Source: Phaeovulum sp.
GTDB taxonomy: Bacteria; Pseudomonadota; Alphaproteobacteria; Rhodobacterales; Rhodobacteraceae
Length of the DNA stretch: 37,578 nt
Reading direction: 5' to 3'
Assembly: GCF_030684035.1 (NCBI RefSeq)
Contig: NZ_JAUXPI010000006.1
Span: forward strand, 1-37,578
The stretch's first letter is position 1. Every line of letters starts with the position of its first letter. Position numbers and translations under genes: made by a program. This document shows positions 7,764 to 17,131 of this stretch, piece by piece. The notes under the pieces were generated by a model that worked only from the letters and a program-made list of their open reading frames with translations, searched no databases and was not told where the DNA came from.

Positions 7764-9542
7764 ATGTCAGGCATGGATGAGCGGCAGAGCGACTTGGGGG
7801 CAGCGCCGGGCGCGCTTGCCCGCGCCGCCTACCGCATGGCCAATCGTCTGCAGGCATTGCGCGCGGCCAGCGCCCGGCCCGCCACCGGCTTTGTCAGCCA
7901 GCCCGAGCCGCGGACCATCGGCAGCCACGCGCGCGGGCGGCAACTGGTGGCGGGCAACTTTCTGTTTGCGGGGTTTTTGATCGAGGGCCCCGGTGTGCCG
8001 ATCTGGAATCTGCCGATGCCTGATCCGAGTTTCGGGTCGGCGCTGCATGGCTGCACCTGGCTGGATGATCTGGCAGCACTTGGCGATGGCGCGGCGCGGG
8101 AGCGGGCGCAGGAGTGGGTGTTCGGCTGGATTTCCCGCTACGGCGGCGGTCGCGGGCCCGGTTGGACACCCGATTTGACCGGGCGGCGGCTGATCCGCTG
8201 GATCAACCACGCGATCTTTTTGCTCAACGGGCGTGACCGGGCGGCGGCGGATGCGTTCTTTCGCAGCCTTGCGCAGCAGACCCTGTTCCTGGCACGGCGC
8301 TGGCGCGCCGCCAGCCCCGGCGTCGCCCGTTTCGAGGCGTTGACCGGGCTGATCTACGCAGGCCTCGCGCTGACCGGGATGGAGCGTCATGTGCCCAGCG
8401 CCGCTGCCGCGCTGGCGCGCGAATGTGAAGCACAGATTGACGCGCATGGCGGAATTCCAACGCGCAACCCAGAGGAATTGCTGGAGGTTTTCACCCTGCT
8501 TACCTGGGCCACAGCGGCGCTGGGCGAGGCCGGACGCAGCTCGCATCCCTCGCATCTGGCAGCAATCGCGCGCATCGCGCCAACGCTGCGGGCACTGCGC
8601 CATGCCGATGGCGGCTTGGCGCGGTTTCACGGCGGCGGCCGCGGCTCCGAGGGGCGGCTGGATCAGGCGCTGGCAAGCGCCGGGGTGCGCGCGCTTTCCG
8701 CCGAGGCCCCGGCAATGGGCTTTGTGCGCCTGCATGGTGGTCGCACCACGGTCATTGTTGACGCCGCGGCCCCGCCTTCGGGGCGCGCGTCGGTCAATGC
8801 CCATGCTTCGACTCTGGCGCTGGAGCTGACTTCGGGGCGGCGCCCGCTGATCGTGAACTGTGGTTCGGGTGCTGCCTTCGGGCCAGACTGGCGCCGCGCC
8901 GGGCGCGCGACGCCCAGCCACTCGACACTTTGCATCCGCGGTTATTCGTCGTCACGTCTGGCCCCCGCGCGGCTGGTCGGGGGCGGCGGCGAAGTGCTGG
9001 CAGACGTGCCGAACGAGGTTTGGGCAAGGCCCGAGGCTGGTATCGGGGGGGCACGGCTTGTGCTTGGCCACAACGGCTATGTTGCTACGCACGGGCTGGT
9101 CCATGTGCGCGAACTGGAACTGACGCTTGATGGTCGCGTGCTTTCCGGGGCCGACACTTTGGGCGCGATGAGCGCCGCCGACCGCAGGCGTTTCGAAACG
9201 GTGATGCGGCGCAGTCAGCACGAAGGCGTGCCCTTCGATATCCGCTTTCATCTGCACCCCGAGGTTGACGCCGCGCTCGACCTTGGCGGCACCGCGGTTT
9301 CGTTGGCGCTGAAAAGCGGCGAGATCTGGGTGTTTCGCCCCGAGGCCGGGGCCGAAATGACGCTGGAGCCTTCGGTTTACCTTGAAAGCGGCCGCCTGCG
9401 CCCGCGCGCCAGCCGCCAGATCGTGCTTGCGGGCGTGGTGGTCGATTATGCCAGCCAGATCGGCTGGACCCTGGCGAAGGCGCAAGACACGCCGACCGTG
9501 CTCCGTGATCTGGAACGTGACGAGGGGGTGGCAGCCGATTGA
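7764..9542 (+). CDS. Heparinase II/III family protein
   Basis: The product (592 residues from this start) resembles the heparinase II/III and alginate lyase superfamily: an alpha/alpha-toroid N-terminal domain (about 30-310, with WLDDLAALG, WISRYGGGRGPGWTPD and RLIRWINHAIFLL) and a beta-sandwich C-terminal domain with NAHASTLALELTSGRRPLIV around the conserved His. Family enzymes cleave uronic-acid polysaccharides by elimination. No signal peptide is visible from any start, although most such lyases are exported, so substrate and location are open. Start choice is uncertain: ATG 7764 and ATG 7773 both fit, and a GTG at 7683 opens the frame; none has a strong ribosome-binding site. It lies between rsmB and purH, a neighbourhood I recall as common in Rhodobacterales, which suggests a housekeeping envelope role. 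Confidence 0.85.
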   Translation: MSGMDERQSDLGAAPGALARAAYRMANRLQALRAASARPATGFVSQPEPRTIGSHARGRQLVAGNFLFAGFLIEGPGVPIWNLPMPDPSFGSALHGCTWLDDLAALGDGAARERAQEWVFGWISRYGGGRGPGWTPDLTGRRLIRWINHAIFLLNGRDRAAADAFFRSLAQQTLFLARRWRAASPGVARFEALTGLIYAGLALTGMERHVPSAAAALARECEAQIDAHGGIPTRNPEELLEVFTLLTWATAALGEAGRSSHPSHLAAIARIAPTLRALRHADGGLARFHGGGRGSEGRLDQALASAGVRALSAEAPAMGFVRLHGGRTTVIVDAAAPPSGRASVNAHASTLALELTSGRRPLIVNCGSGAAFGPDWRRAGRATPSHSTLCIRGYSSSRLAPARLVGGGGEVLADVPNEVWARPEAGIGGARLVLGHNGYVATHGLVHVRELELTLDGRVLSGADTLGAMSAADRRRFETVMRRSQHEGVPFDIRFHLHPEVDAALDLGGTAVSLALKSGEIWVFRPEAGAEMTLEPSVYLESGRLRPRASRQIVLAGVVVDYASQIGWTLAKAQDTPTVLRDLERDEGVAAD

Positions 9543-9883
9543 CGGCACATGCGCAGCTTCTGCCGCAAGTCATCGGCCCTTGTTTGGAGACAATCCGGTA
9601 GCCCCTTTGCCACCTTGACGCGCGATGCGAAGATTGCCGCCCGGCTCTGGCCAGATGCGATCTGCTCGCGTGGCACAATGGCAAGGCTTGGCGCGGCGAG
9701 CCCGATCAGTCGTCGCTGACTTGCATCTGTGCCGGGCAACACGCCCAGATAACGCTCGCACCAATGTTTTTTTTGCCTCCGGGGGCAAACGGAAGGTTCA
9801 AACCGCCGCAAGTTTGGCTTATGCGCTGCGCTAGCACGGCAGGGGTTGCCGCGAACACCGATCTGATCCACCGAGGGCCAAAC
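9543..9883. other. 341-base gap before purH, no gene seen
   Basis: No convincing frame covers this stretch. It contains a run of eight T at about 9769-9776 directly before an inverted repeat, TTTGCC/GGCAAA; the T run is on the wrong side for a plus-strand terminator, and the minus strand has A there. The purH promoter should be here, but no good -35/-10 pair was found. Confidence 0.5.
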
Positions 9884-11470
9884 ATGTCCAATCTCGTTCC
9901 GCTGCGCCGCGCGCTGATTTCGGTTTCCGACAAGACCGGGCTGGTGGATTTCGCCAGTGCGCTTGCCGCGCGAGGGGTCGAGATCGTCTCGACCGGCGGC
10001 ACCGCCGCTGCCCTGCGCGCCGCAGGGCTGAAGGTGCGCGATGTGGCCGACCTGACTGGCTTTCCCGAGATGATGGATGGTCGGGTGAAAACCCTGCACC
10101 CGGCGGTGCATGGCGGCCTTCTGGCGCTGCGCGACGATGTCGAGCATCTGGCGGCAATGGCGGCGCATGGGATCGAGCCGATCGACCTGCTGGTGGTCAA
10201 CCTCTATCCGTTCGAAGCAACGGTCGCGCGGGGTGGCAACTACGATGATTGCATCGAAAACATCGATATCGGCGGCCCGGCGATGATCCGCGCCGGTGCC
10301 AAGAACCACGCTTTCGTGACGGTGGTGGTGGATGTGCAGGATTATGGCGCGGTGCTGGACGAACTTGATGCGCAGGGGGTGCAGACCTCGCGCGCCTTCC
10401 GCCAGCGTCAGGCGCAAATCGCCTATGCCCGAACCGCCGCCTATGATGCCGCGGTTTCAAGCTGGATGGCGGGCGCAATTGGCGAGACCACGCCGCGCCG
10501 CCGCGCCTTTGCCGGCACGCTGGCGCAGGGGCTGCGCTACGGCGAGAACCCGCATCAGGCGGCGGCCTTTTATACCGATGGCTCAAACCGGCCCGGTGTT
10601 GCCACAGCGCGCCAATGGCAAGGCAAGGAACTGAGCTACAACAATATCAACGATACCGATGCGGCGTTTGAACTGGTGGCCGAGTTTGCCGGGCAGGCAC
10701 CCGCCTGTGCGATCATCAAGCACGCCAACCCTTGCGGGGTTGCGCAAGGCGCGAGCCTTGTCGAAGCCTACCGGCGCGCCTACGACTGCGACCGGACCTC
10801 GGCATTTGGCGGCATCGTGGCGCTCAACCGGCCACTTGATGCGGAAACCGCCGAGGAAATCTGCAAGATCTTTACCGAAGTGGTGATCGCGCCGGGGGCC
10901 GACGATGGCGCGCGGGCGGTATTTGCGGGCAAGAAAAACCTGCGGCTTCTGACCACCGACCGGCTGCCCGATCCGCGCGCGCCGATTCTGGGCTTTCGGC
11001 AGGTTTCGGGCGGTTTTCTGGTGCAGGACAAGGATATTGGCCATGTCGCCCGGAGCGAGCTGAAGGTGGTGACCCGGCGCGCCCCGACCGAGGCGGAACT
11101 GCGCGATCTGATGTTTGCCTGGGTGGTGGCAAAGCACGTCAAATCCAACGCCATAATCTATGTGAAAGACGGGGCGACGGTCGGCGTCGGTGCCGGGCAG
11201 ATGAGCCGGGTCGACAGCACCCGCATCGCCGCGATCAAGGCGCGCGACATGGCCGAGGCGATGGGCCTGCAGGAGCCACTCACCCGCGGATCGGCAGTGG
11301 CATCGGATGCGTTCTTTCCGTTTGCCGACGGGCTCATTGCCGCTGCCGAGGCGGGGGCAACCGCGATCATCCAGCCAGGCGGTTCCATGCGTGACGCCGA
11401 GGTGATCGCGGCGGCAGATGCGTTGGGGCTGGCGATGGTCTTTACCGGCCAGCGCCATTTCAGGCACTAG
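9884..11470 (+). CDS. purH: Bifunctional AICAR transformylase/IMP cyclohydrolase
   Basis: PurH carries out the last two steps of IMP synthesis: formylation of AICAR with 10-formyl-THF, then ring closure. The 528-residue product matches the family length. The N-terminal MGS-like cyclohydrolase domain (about 1-190) shows [26 protein letters not shown] and [13 protein letters not shown]; the transformylase domain follows with [23 protein letters not shown] and the active-site segment [13 protein letters not shown], then [16 protein letters not shown] and DAFFPFADG. The frame extends 40 codons upstream, but ATG 9884 begins the conserved [13 protein letters not shown] and is preceded by GAGG. lspA begins three bases after the stop, so the two are probably co-transcribed. 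Confidence 0.97.
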   Translation: MSNLVPLRRALISVSDKTGLVDFASALAARGVEIVSTGGTAAALRAAGLKVRDVADLTGFPEMMDGRVKTLHPAVHGGLLALRDDVEHLAAMAAHGIEPIDLLVVNLYPFEATVARGGNYDDCIENIDIGGPAMIRAGAKNHAFVTVVVDVQDYGAVLDELDAQGVQTSRAFRQRQAQIAYARTAAYDAAVSSWMAGAIGETTPRRRAFAGTLAQGLRYGENPHQAAAFYTDGSNRPGVATARQWQGKELSYNNINDTDAAFELVAEFAGQAPACAIIKHANPCGVAQGASLVEAYRRAYDCDRTSAFGGIVALNRPLDAETAEEICKIFTEVVIAPGADDGARAVFAGKKNLRLLTTDRLPDPRAPILGFRQVSGGFLVQDKDIGHVARSELKVVTRRAPTEAELRDLMFAWVVAKHVKSNAIIYVKDGATVGVGAGQMSRVDSTRIAAIKARDMAEAMGLQEPLTRGSAVASDAFFPFADGLIAAAEAGATAIIQPGGSMRDAEVIAAADALGLAMVFTGQRHFRH

Positions 11471-11473
11471 CAC

Positions 11474-11968
11474 ATGCGGCTTGCGGGATGGGCGGTGGTG
11501 GTTGTTGTGCTGGTCGATCAGGCCAGCAAATACCTTGTGGTGCAACGGCTCGATCTTGCCACGCGCCAACTGATCGAGGTGGCACCACCCTGGCTGAGCC
11601 TGCGCATGGCGTGGAACCGGGGCGTCAACTTCGGGCTTTTCGCAAATGATGCCGGGGTGACGCGGTGGGTTCTGGTGGCCGTGGCGCTGGCTATTTCGGC
11701 CTGGGTCTGGTGGTGGGTTGCGCGCGAGCGGCAGAGCCGAAAGCTGCAACTGGCGGCGGGTCTTCTGGTCGGTGGCGCGCTTGGCAATGTGGTTGACCGG
11801 CTGATCTATGGCGCGGTGGCCGATTTCATCAACATCGCGGTGCCCGGCATCGCCAACCCCTGGTCGTTCAACATCGCGGATGTGGCGATATTTGCCGGGG
11901 CGCTGGGGCTTGTTGCCTTTGCCGGTGGCGGGCAGAAGCCTCGTGACGCGCGCGAGGAGTTGCGCTAA
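11474..11968 (+). CDS. lspA: Lipoprotein signal peptidase (signal peptidase II)
   Basis: LspA is an inner-membrane aspartyl protease that removes the signal peptide of prolipoproteins after diacylglyceryl modification. The 164-residue product has four hydrophobic segments (about 3-17, 63-83, 92-107 and 133-152). The active-site aspartates are D117 in IYGAVADFIN and D136 in SFNIADVAIF; the conserved GNVVDRL and WNRGVNFG motifs are present. It follows purH by three bases. The next gene encodes a lipoprotein with a clear lipobox, a probable substrate. Confidence 0.96.
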   Translation: MRLAGWAVVVVVLVDQASKYLVVQRLDLATRQLIEVAPPWLSLRMAWNRGVNFGLFANDAGVTRWVLVAVALAISAWVWWWVARERQSRKLQLAAGLLVGGALGNVVDRLIYGAVADFINIAVPGIANPWSFNIADVAIFAGALGLVAFAGGGQKPRDAREELR

Positions 11969-11998
11969 GACGGGGACGAGATGGTGAGGGAGCGGCCC

Positions 11999-12538
11999 AT
12001 GCAGGCGGGAATCGGCAAGTTCGGGCTGGTGCTGGCGGCAGTGCTGGCGCTTGGCGCTTGCGGCAGCGACAAGGAACCGAAGCTGATGAACGTGCGCGCC
12101 GCGTCTTCGGGGCCGGACGAATTCGGCATCCTTCCCACCAAGCCGCTGCAAATGCCCGCAAGTCTGGCGGCGCTGCCGCCCCCCACTCCCGGCGGCTCCA
12201 ACCTGACGGATCCAACCCCCGAGGCCGATGCCATTGCCGCACTTGGCGGCAAGCCCGCGGTTCTGGCGCGTGGTATTGCCGCCGCCGACGCCGGGCTGAT
12301 GGCGCATGTGGCGAAATATGGCTCCAGCGCCGACATTCGCGCCGTGCTGGCCGCCGAAGACCTGGAATACCGCCGCAAGAACAACGGCAAGCTTCTGGAG
12401 CGGCTGTTCAACGTGAACGTCTATTATCAGGCCTATCTGGCAATGTCGCTTGATCAGGCCGCCGAGATCGAGCGCTGGCGCAAGCTTGGTATCCGCACCG
12501 TCGGCGCGCCACCGGAACCGGCGCTGCTCAGGCGCTGA
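11999..12538 (+). CDS. DUF3035 lipoprotein
   Basis: The 179-residue product has a lipoprotein signal: MQAGIGKFG, a hydrophobic stretch and the lipobox LALGAC, with the lipidated Cys at about residue 21, followed by GSDKEPKL. The mature part has a Pro-rich segment (about 45-65) and a helical region with DLEYRRKNNGKLLERLFN and YYQAYL. It matches DUF3035, a family of unknown function that I recall mainly from Rhodobacterales and relatives. I chose ATG 11999 over ATG 11981 because GAGGGAG lies six bases upstream and the signal peptide is then of normal length. It lies between lspA and two M16 peptidases, so a role in envelope maintenance is plausible but unproved. Confidence 0.82.
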   Translation: MQAGIGKFGLVLAAVLALGACGSDKEPKLMNVRAASSGPDEFGILPTKPLQMPASLAALPPPTPGGSNLTDPTPEADAIAALGGKPAVLARGIAAADAGLMAHVAKYGSSADIRAVLAAEDLEYRRKNNGKLLERLFNVNVYYQAYLAMSLDQAAEIERWRKLGIRTVGAPPEPALLRR

Positions 12539-12623
12539 TCAACAAGGCGTCATCGCAGCGCGTCGGGGGCTTGCCGGGCGGGCGCGATAGCGTACCTTCG
12601 CAGCAGGAAACCGGAGGTTGCGC

Positions 12624-13967
12624 ATGACGTTTGGCCGCATATGGCTTTGCCTTTCGCTGGCGCTGGCAGCGGCACAAGCAAGTGCCGAGGGCATCAGCCG
12701 CTTCACGCTTGAAAACGGTCTCGAAGCGGTGGTGATCGAAGATCATCGCGCCCCGGTGGTGGTGCATATGGTCTGGTACCGCGCTGGTGCCGCCGATGAG
12801 GCGCGCGGCACCTCGGGCGTTGCGCATTTTCTTGAACATCTGATGTTCAAGGGCACCGACGAACTTGCCCCGGGCGAGCTTTCGGCCACGGTCGAGGCCA
12901 ACGGCGGTTCGGACAACGCCTTCACCTCGCATGACTACACCGCCTATTTTCAGCGCATTGCGGCCGACAGGCTGGAACTGGTGATGCGGATGGAGGCCGA
13001 CCGGATGCGCGATCTGGTGCTTTCGGAAGACGACTGGGCGACCGAGTTGCAGGTGATCATTGAAGAGCGCAACCAGCGCATCGACAGCGACCCCGGGGCG
13101 CTCCTGCGCGAGCAGATGAATGCGGCGCAATACCTCAACCACCCCTACGGCACCCCGGTGATCGGCTGGCGGCACGAGATGGAGGCGCTGACGCGCGCCG
13201 ATGCGCAGGCCTGGTATGATCGCTACTATGCGCCCAACAATGCGGTTCTGGTGGTGGCGGGCGATGTTGACCCCGCCGAGGTGGAGCGGTTGGCGCGCCT
13301 CTATTACGGTGTGCTGGCACCGACCGAAGGCCTTGGCGAACGCCAGCGCGTGGCCGAGCCGCCGCAACTGGCCGAAAGGCGGCTGACATATGCCGACCCG
13401 CGGGTGCAGCGCCCCTATGTGACGCGCAGCTATCTCGCACCCGAGCGCAATGCGGGCGATCAGTCGGAGGCCGCCGCGCTTACGGTGCTGGCCGAACTGC
13501 TGGGCGGGAACGCCGCGACCTCGGTTCTCGGCCGTGCACTGGTGTTTGACAGCGGCAAGGCAATTGCCGTCAGGGTGTCGTATGACGGCACCAGCCATGA
13601 TGAAACGACGTTCGGAATTACCGTGGTTCCAGCAGCCGGGGTGAGCCTCGCCGATGCCGAAGCGGCGCTTGACGAGGCCTTGGCGGCATTCCTGCGCGAT
13701 GGGCCGGACCCGGCGCAGTTTGCCCGGATCAGCACCCAGATCAGCGCCAGCGAAATCTACACGCGCGACAACGTGCAGGGCATGGCGCGGCGCTATGGCG
13801 AGGCGCTGACCAGTGGCCTTGCGATTGCCGATGTGCAGGGCTGGCCCGAGGCGCTGCGCGCGGTCAGCGAAGCCGATGTGATGGCCGCCGCAGAGGCGGT
13901 GCTGGTGCGACGGCGCTCTGTTACCGCATGGCTGATGCGGCCTGAAGCCGAGGGGGTGCGGCAATGA
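12624..13967 (+). CDS. M16 family zinc peptidase, catalytic subunit type
   Basis: This is a periplasmic metalloprotease of the pitrilysin/processing peptidase family. The 447-residue product starts with a signal peptide ending near AQASA (residues 17-21). The inverted zinc motif HFLEH lies at 68-72, and IIEERNQRID about 75 residues later gives the third zinc ligand (E147 or E148). The rest follows the two-domain M16 layout, with HPYGTPVIGW and YYAPNNAVLVVAGDVD. GGAGG is placed six bases before ATG 12624, which favours this over a TTG at 12618. Its stop overlaps the start of a second M16 gene by four bases (ATGA), so the two are translationally coupled and probably form a heterodimer. Confidence 0.93.
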   Translation: MTFGRIWLCLSLALAAAQASAEGISRFTLENGLEAVVIEDHRAPVVVHMVWYRAGAADEARGTSGVAHFLEHLMFKGTDELAPGELSATVEANGGSDNAFTSHDYTAYFQRIAADRLELVMRMEADRMRDLVLSEDDWATELQVIIEERNQRIDSDPGALLREQMNAAQYLNHPYGTPVIGWRHEMEALTRADAQAWYDRYYAPNNAVLVVAGDVDPAEVERLARLYYGVLAPTEGLGERQRVAEPPQLAERRLTYADPRVQRPYVTRSYLAPERNAGDQSEAAALTVLAELLGGNAATSVLGRALVFDSGKAIAVRVSYDGTSHDETTFGITVVPAAGVSLADAEAALDEALAAFLRDGPDPAQFARISTQISASEIYTRDNVQGMARRYGEALTSGLAIADVQGWPEALRAVSEADVMAAAEAVLVRRRSVTAWLMRPEAEGVRQ

Positions 13968-15268
13968 TCCAGCTTGTTGCAGCGCTGGCGCTGGTGTTCG
14001 GCCTTGCCACCCCGGCACGCGCCGTGGTGGAGATTATCGAGGTCATTTCACCCGGCGGGCTGACCGCCTGGCTGGTGGAAAACCACGAAATTCCCTTTAC
14101 CGCGCTTGAAATCCGCTTCGCGGGTGGTGCCAGCCTTGATGCGCCGGGCAAGCGCGGCGCGATCAACCTGATGACCGGATTGCTTGAAGAGGGTGCCGGG
14201 CCGCTTGATGCGCAGGGCTTTGCCGAAGCCGCCGAATCGCTCGCGGCTGAATTTCGCTTTGACGTGGGCGACGATCTCCTGTCGGTTTCGGCGCGGATGT
14301 TGACCGAAAACCGGGTTGCGGCAGTGGAATTGCTGCGCAGCGCCCTGATCGAGCCACGCTTTGAATCAGACGCGCTTGAGAGGGTGCGCGGACAGGTATT
14401 CTCGATCATCGACGCCGATTCCCGCGACCCCGACGAGATTGCTTCCGATACCTTCGGGCGGCTTGCCTGGGGCGGTCACCCCTATGGCAGTTCCTTGAAT
14501 GGCACGATGGAAAGCGTCGCGGCGCTGACCCAAGCCGATATGTTCGAGGCCAAGGACCGGGCAATGGCGCGCGACCGTATCCGCATCGCCGCTGTGGGCG
14601 ACATTTCACCCGATGAGCTTGGCGCGCTTCTCGATACATTGCTGGGCGCGCTGCCCGAAACCGGCGCGCCGATGCCGCCACGCGCCGAACTGGCGCTGAC
14701 CGGGGGGGTGACGGTGGTCGATTTCGCCAGTCCGCAGTCGGTGGTGCTGTTCGGCCATGCCGGGCTTTCGATGCGCGACCCCGATTATTTCGCCGCCTAT
14801 CTGATCGATCACATGATGGGTGGCGGCATCGGCTCGCGGCTGATGACGGAGGTGCGCGCAAAGCGAGGCCTGAGCTATGGCATTTCGTCGTTTCTGGCAC
14901 CGCGCGACCGCTCGGAAACCTGGCAGGGTTACTTTGCTTCGGCCAATGAAAAGGTTGCCGAGGCGGTGGCGGTGACCCGTGCGGAATGGGCGCGGATGGC
15001 GCAGAACGGCGTGGACGAGGCCGAACTTGCCGCCGCCAAGACCTACCTCACCGGTGCCTATCCGCTGCGCTTTGATGGCAACCGGCAGATTGCCTCGATT
15101 CTGGTTGGCATGCAGCACCTCGGGCTGCCGCGCGATTACATCAACACCCGCAATGCGCGTGTCGAAGCGGTAACGCTGGAGGATGTTCGCCGCGTTGCCG
15201 CGCGCTTGCTTGATGCCGGGGCATTGCGTTTCGTGGTGGTGGGGCGGCCGGTGGGCCTGGCCGAATAG
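13964..15268 (+). CDS. M16 family peptidase homologue lacking the zinc motif
   Basis: The 434-residue product has a signal peptide (cleavage probably after LATPARA, about residue 20) and the M16 fold, recognised by GGASLDAPGKRGAINLMTGL, HPYGSSLNG, AAVGDISPDELG, GGIGSRLMTEVRAKRGLSYG and TYLTGAYPLRF. Where active members carry HxxEH this one has INLMTGLLEEG, so zinc binding and catalysis are lost. A glycine-rich GGGIGSRL loop, typical of the noncatalytic partner in mitochondrial and bacterial M16 pairs, is kept. It begins within the stop of the active M16 gene. The likely role is substrate binding in a mixed dimer, inferred from the family. Confidence 0.92.
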   Translation: MIQLVAALALVFGLATPARAVVEIIEVISPGGLTAWLVENHEIPFTALEIRFAGGASLDAPGKRGAINLMTGLLEEGAGPLDAQGFAEAAESLAAEFRFDVGDDLLSVSARMLTENRVAAVELLRSALIEPRFESDALERVRGQVFSIIDADSRDPDEIASDTFGRLAWGGHPYGSSLNGTMESVAALTQADMFEAKDRAMARDRIRIAAVGDISPDELGALLDTLLGALPETGAPMPPRAELALTGGVTVVDFASPQSVVLFGHAGLSMRDPDYFAAYLIDHMMGGGIGSRLMTEVRAKRGLSYGISSFLAPRDRSETWQGYFASANEKVAEAVAVTRAEWARMAQNGVDEAELAAAKTYLTGAYPLRFDGNRQIASILVGMQHLGLPRDYINTRNARVEAVTLEDVRRVAARLLDAGALRFVVVGRPVGLAE

Positions 15269-15316
15269 GGCCCGAATCAATGGCCCTCGTTCGCGCTTCG
15301 TGCTAACCCTAGTAGG

Positions 15317-17131
15317 ATGAACGCCGAACGCCCCAACATAGGTTCTCCAGAACGCCCGGTCATTCGCCAGCTGAGCGAGGACGCCGCGAACCGCATTGCG
15401 GCGGGCGAAGTGGTGGAGCGCCCTGCCTCGGCGGTCAAGGAACTGGTGGAGAACGCGCTTGATGCCGGTGCGCGGCGCATTGATGTAAGCTTTGCCGATG
15501 GCGGCAAGACGCTGATCCGGGTGGCTGACGATGGCTGCGGCATGACCGCAGCCGACCTGCCGCTGGCGCTTGCCCGCCATGCGACATCGAAGATTGATGG
15601 CTCTGACCTTCTCAACATTCACAGCTTTGGCTTTCGTGGCGAGGCGCTGCCCTCGCTCGGTGCGGTTGGGCGGCTTGCCATTATCAGCCGCGCCGAGGGT
15701 TTCGAGGCGGTGCAGATCAGCGTGACCGGTGGCACCATTGCCCCGGTGCGCCCCGCCGCGCTCAATCGCGGCTCCGTGGTGGAGTTGCGCGACCTCTTTC
15801 ACGCCACCCCGGCGCGGCTGAAGTTTCTGCGCACCGACCGCGCCGAAGCGCAGGCGATTGGCGATGTGATGCGCCGCCTTGCCATGGCCGCGCCATATGT
15901 CAGCTTCACCCTGGCCGATGTTTCCGGTGGCGAGCGGCGCGAGCTTTTGCGTGCGGATGCCGAGCAGGGCGAGTTGTTCGGCGCGCTCTCGGGCCGACTT
16001 GCGCGCGTGCTGGGGCGCGATTTTGCCGATAATGCCCTGCCGATAGATGCCGAGCGCGAAGGCCTGCACCTGACAGGTTTTGCCGCCCTGCCCACCTATT
16101 CGCGCGGCGCGGCGGTCGAACAGTTCCTGTTCGTCAACGCCCGCCCGGTGCGCGACAAGCTGCTGACCGGGGCTCTGCGTGCCGCCTACATGGATGTGCT
16201 GAGCCGCGACCGGCACCCGGCTGCGGTGCTCTACCTTGCCTGCGCCCCCGATCTGGTCGATGTGAACGTCCACCCGGCAAAGGCCGAGGTACGCTTTCGT
16301 GACCCGGCGCAGGCGCGCGGGTTGATCGTTTCGGCGCTGCGCCATGCCCTGGCCGGGGCCGGGCACCGCGCCAGCACCACCGTTGCGGCTGAAACGCTCG
16401 CGGCGATGCGACCGGAAGCGCCGCGCCATTACCAGATGGACCGCCCCTCTGGCAGCGCGATTCGCAGCGCCTACGCCTGGCAGGCACCGATTTTTGCCGA
16501 GGCACCAGCGGCCTTCGCCGCCGCGCCGGACCCCGCGCCCGAGGCGGTCGATTTTCCCCTTGGTGCCGCGCGGGCGCAACTGCACGAAAACTGGATCGTG
16601 GCGCAAACCGCAGATGGCATGGTGATTGTCGATCAGCACGCGGCGCATGAGCGGCTGGTTTATGAGCGGCTGAAGCGCCAGATGGCGGAAAATGGCGTTG
16701 CGGCGCAGGCGCTGCTGATCCCCGAAATTGTCGAGCTTTCCCCCGGCGATGCCGCGCGCCTGCTCGAACTTGCGCCCGATCTGGCACGGCTTGGGCTCGG
16801 CATCGAGCCATTCGGAGGCTCGGCCGTAGCGGTTCGGGAAACCCCGGCGCTGCTCGGGCAGATCAGCGCCGCAGCGCTATTGCGGGATATCCTCGACGAA
16901 CTGGCCGACCTTGGCGACAGCCAGCGCCTTGGCGCGCGGATCGATGCGGTGCTGAGCCGCATGGCTTGCCACGGTTCGGTGCGCTCGGGCCGCCAGATGC
17001 GGGTGGAGGAAATGAACGCGCTTTTGCGCGAGATGGAGGCCACGCCCAATTCGGGCCAGTGCAACCACGGGCGACCGACCTATGTTGACCTCAAGCTGGC
17101 CGATATCGAGCGGCTGTTCGGGCGCAGATGA
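15317..17131 (+). CDS. mutL: DNA mismatch repair protein MutL
   Basis: MutL couples mismatch recognition by MutS to strand incision and removal. The 604-residue product has the GHKL ATPase motifs: [12 protein letters not shown] (41-52), DDGCGM (71-76) and [16 protein letters not shown] (103-118). The C-terminal domain carries the endonuclease signature [12 protein letters not shown] (439-450), fitting DQHAx2Ex4E, plus the CNHGRPTY metal-site element near the end, so it should nick DNA itself, as expected in species without MutH. The start at ATG 15317 has AGTAGG directly abutting it, an unusually short spacing; no better start is seen. rmuC overlaps the last four bases. Confidence 0.97.
   Translation: MNAERPNIGSPERPVIRQLSEDAANRIAAGEVVERPASAVKELVENALDAGARRIDVSFADGGKTLIRVADDGCGMTAADLPLALARHATSKIDGSDLLNIHSFGFRGEALPSLGAVGRLAIISRAEGFEAVQISVTGGTIAPVRPAALNRGSVVELRDLFHATPARLKFLRTDRAEAQAIGDVMRRLAMAAPYVSFTLADVSGGERRELLRADAEQGELFGALSGRLARVLGRDFADNALPIDAEREGLHLTGFAALPTYSRGAAVEQFLFVNARPVRDKLLTGALRAAYMDVLSRDRHPAAVLYLACAPDLVDVNVHPAKAEVRFRDPAQARGLIVSALRHALAGAGHRASTTVAAETLAAMRPEAPRHYQMDRPSGSAIRSAYAWQAPIFAEAPAAFAAAPDPAPEAVDFPLGAARAQLHENWIVAQTADGMVIVDQHAAHERLVYERLKRQMAENGVAAQALLIPEIVELSPGDAARLLELAPDLARLGLGIEPFGGSAVAVRETPALLGQISAAALLRDILDELADLGDSQRLGARIDAVLSRMACHGSVRSGRQMRVEEMNALLREMEATPNSGQCNHGRPTYVDLKLADIERLFGRR

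Noticed and set aside
9765-9795. T-run with adjoining inverted repeat as a terminator of an upstream transcript
   Set aside because: On the plus strand the T run precedes the stem, and on the minus strand the stem is followed by A, so neither direction gives a Rho-independent terminator.
9700-9883. Possible ZTP (pfl) riboswitch before purH, suggested by TGCCGGGCAAC
   Set aside because: The other conserved parts of the ZTP motif, including the upstream GUGACUGGC-like block and a pairing P1 stem, were not found.
10583-12307. 574-codon minus-strand frame across purH and lspA
   Set aside because: It is antisense to well-recognised genes and its translation shows no family motifs; such long shadows are usual in GC-rich DNA.
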